Assembly: GCA_017860765.1 (NCBI GenBank)
Contig: JAGDMY010000131.1
Span: 1-5,857 of the forward strand
Source: Chloroflexota bacterium
Lineage (GTDB): Bacteria; Chloroflexota; Dehalococcoidia; Dehalococcoidales; UBA3254
DNA length: 5,857 bases
Direction of reading: 5' to 3'
The notes below the pieces were generated by a model. It did not search any database. It was not told the DNA's origin and was given only the letters and a program-made list of their open reading frames with translations. Both the position numbers and the translations under genes were made by a program. Positions within the stretch are counted from its first letter, which is position 1. Every line of letters starts with the position of its first letter. Below are positions 5,110-5,857 of this stretch, one piece after another.

Positions 5110-5857
5110 TTATTTTCGGTTAAAGAGCATCCTTAATCTGGATACCATACCCAGCACTCGCAGGAACCCCAGCCGCCGGCTTTGCCAGATCGGAGGGTTA
5201 TCGTTCCTGGCTGCCCACAGGACCAGTCCTACAGCGGTGGCATAAGCCGGGTTGCGCAATGCGTCCGGGATTCCGGCGAGATTTTGCGGTGAACCTACCC
5301 TTACCGGCAAACGGATCATATCGCGGGTCAAAGAATCTATGCCGGAGAGATTGGAGCTTCCACCGGTAAAGACCAGTCCGGCCGGAACCAGCTGCTCATA
5401 TTCTGTCTGGGGCAGTTCCAGCATTACCAGGCGCACAATTTCTTCAATTCGAGCCCGCACTATATCACACAAATCCTGATATGAGACTCCATGTCCATCC
5501 TGGAGCATCTCTTCAGGAGTTTGCCTTTTGCCCTCATAAACCGGCATCACACTGGCATACCTTTTCTTCATGTCCTCAGCGACATCGAAAGGAAGTCCCA
5601 GCCCCATCGCCACGTCCCGGGTAAGCTGGTATCCCGCAACAGGTAAAACAGCTGTATGCCAGATGCTGCCATTGCGGAAGATGGCGACATCAGTCGTCCC
5701 CCCACCAATATCTGCCAGTATGACGCCGGCTTGCTTTTCTTCTTCCGTCAAGACCGCTTCGCTGGAAGCCAGGGGTTCGAGAACGATATCATCTACGTCA
5801 ACTCCTACGCTGCGGACGCACTTGATGACATTTTGGACTGAGGTCACGGCTGTGGTT
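5110..5857 (-). CDS. ftsA: Cell division protein FtsA, C-terminal 248 codons (runs off the right edge)
   Basis: FtsA is the actin-like ATPase that tethers FtsZ filaments to the membrane and recruits later division proteins. The frame is open to the right edge (TTAVTSVQNVIKCV onward), so the GTG at 5847 is internal and the gene continues outside the window. A full FtsA is about 400 residues. In the visible part, ADIGGGTTDVAIF (48-60) is the second phosphate-binding loop of the actin fold. LPVAGYQLTRDVAMGLGL (71-88) and EDMKKRYASV (94-103) are typical FtsA segments. GLVFTGGSSNLSGI (160-173) is the adenosine-binding motif, and NPAYATAVGLVLWA (202-215) closes the core. The last residues (LRVLGMVSRLRMLFNRK) form an amphipathic basic helix of the kind that anchors FtsA to the membrane. 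The gene ends at TAA 5112-5110, 42 nt before ftsZ, so the two are one transcription unit. Confidence 0.95.
   Translation of the reverse strand, partial: TTAVTSVQNVIKCVRSVGVDVDDIVLEPLASSEAVLTEEEKQAGVILADIGGGTTDVAIFRNGSIWHTAVLPVAGYQLTRDVAMGLGLPFDVAEDMKKRYASVMPVYEGKRQTPEEMLQDGHGVSYQDLCDIVRARIEEIVRLVMLELPQTEYEQLVPAGLVFTGGSSNLSGIDSLTRDMIRLPVRVGSPQNLAGIPDALRNPAYATAVGLVLWAARNDNPPIWQSRRLGFLRVLGMVSRLRMLFNRK

Noticed and set aside
1..5857. CRISPR array, insertion sequence or transposase remnant
   Set aside because: No regularly spaced repeats, terminal inverted repeats or transposase-like ORFs seen.

Overview
The window reads as a bacterial chromosomal core region. All protein genes are on the minus strand, so transcription runs right to left: ftsA (3' part only) > ftsZ > nrdR > nrdJ > a small hypothetical gene > the first codons of an unidentified gene at the left edge. 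Base composition is moderate, slightly GC-rich. The AdoCbl-dependent class II ribonucleotide reductase, its NrdR repressor directly upstream, and the FtsA/FtsZ sequence style suggest Chloroflexota, most likely near Dehalococcoidia. From memory, ftsA-ftsZ-nrdR-nrdJ linkage occurs there. A Clostridia-like Firmicute is the alternative. This placement is inference, because no rRNA or marker tree is available.

Right part (4070-5857): the C-terminal 248 codons of FtsA, a 42-nt AT-rich gap with a strong ribosome binding site, then ftsZ. The ftsZ gene is damaged. A good start and the glycine-rich first nucleotide-binding loop are followed directly, in another frame, by the LGAGGDP segment. About 40 codons and the reading frame are missing. 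The rest of FtsZ is well conserved and ends at a 12-bp intrinsic terminator (3935-3972).

Middle (613-3801): a promoter with a TTGACA -35 box carries two NrdR-box-like operators whose centres are 32 bp apart. It drives nrdR and nrdJ, which overlap by ATGA. NrdR should sense nucleotide status and repress this operon, and NrdJ makes deoxyribonucleotides from ribonucleotides using adenosylcobalamin. Between the ftsZ terminator and this promoter lies a cluster of three short perfect palindromes.

Left part (1-612): a small hypothetical ORF with a very good ribosome binding site, then a non-coding stretch (about 157-317) with long-range complementarity, small hairpins and a plus-strand intrinsic terminator. 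It looks like an unassigned structured RNA transcribed against the genes. At the edge, 28 codons of a further minus-strand gene begin.

The items most worth a second look are the ftsZ deletion/frameshift, the unassigned structured RNA, the NrdR operator pair, and the degenerate ATP-cone-like N-terminus of NrdJ with a repeated 12-mer at its two possible starts.
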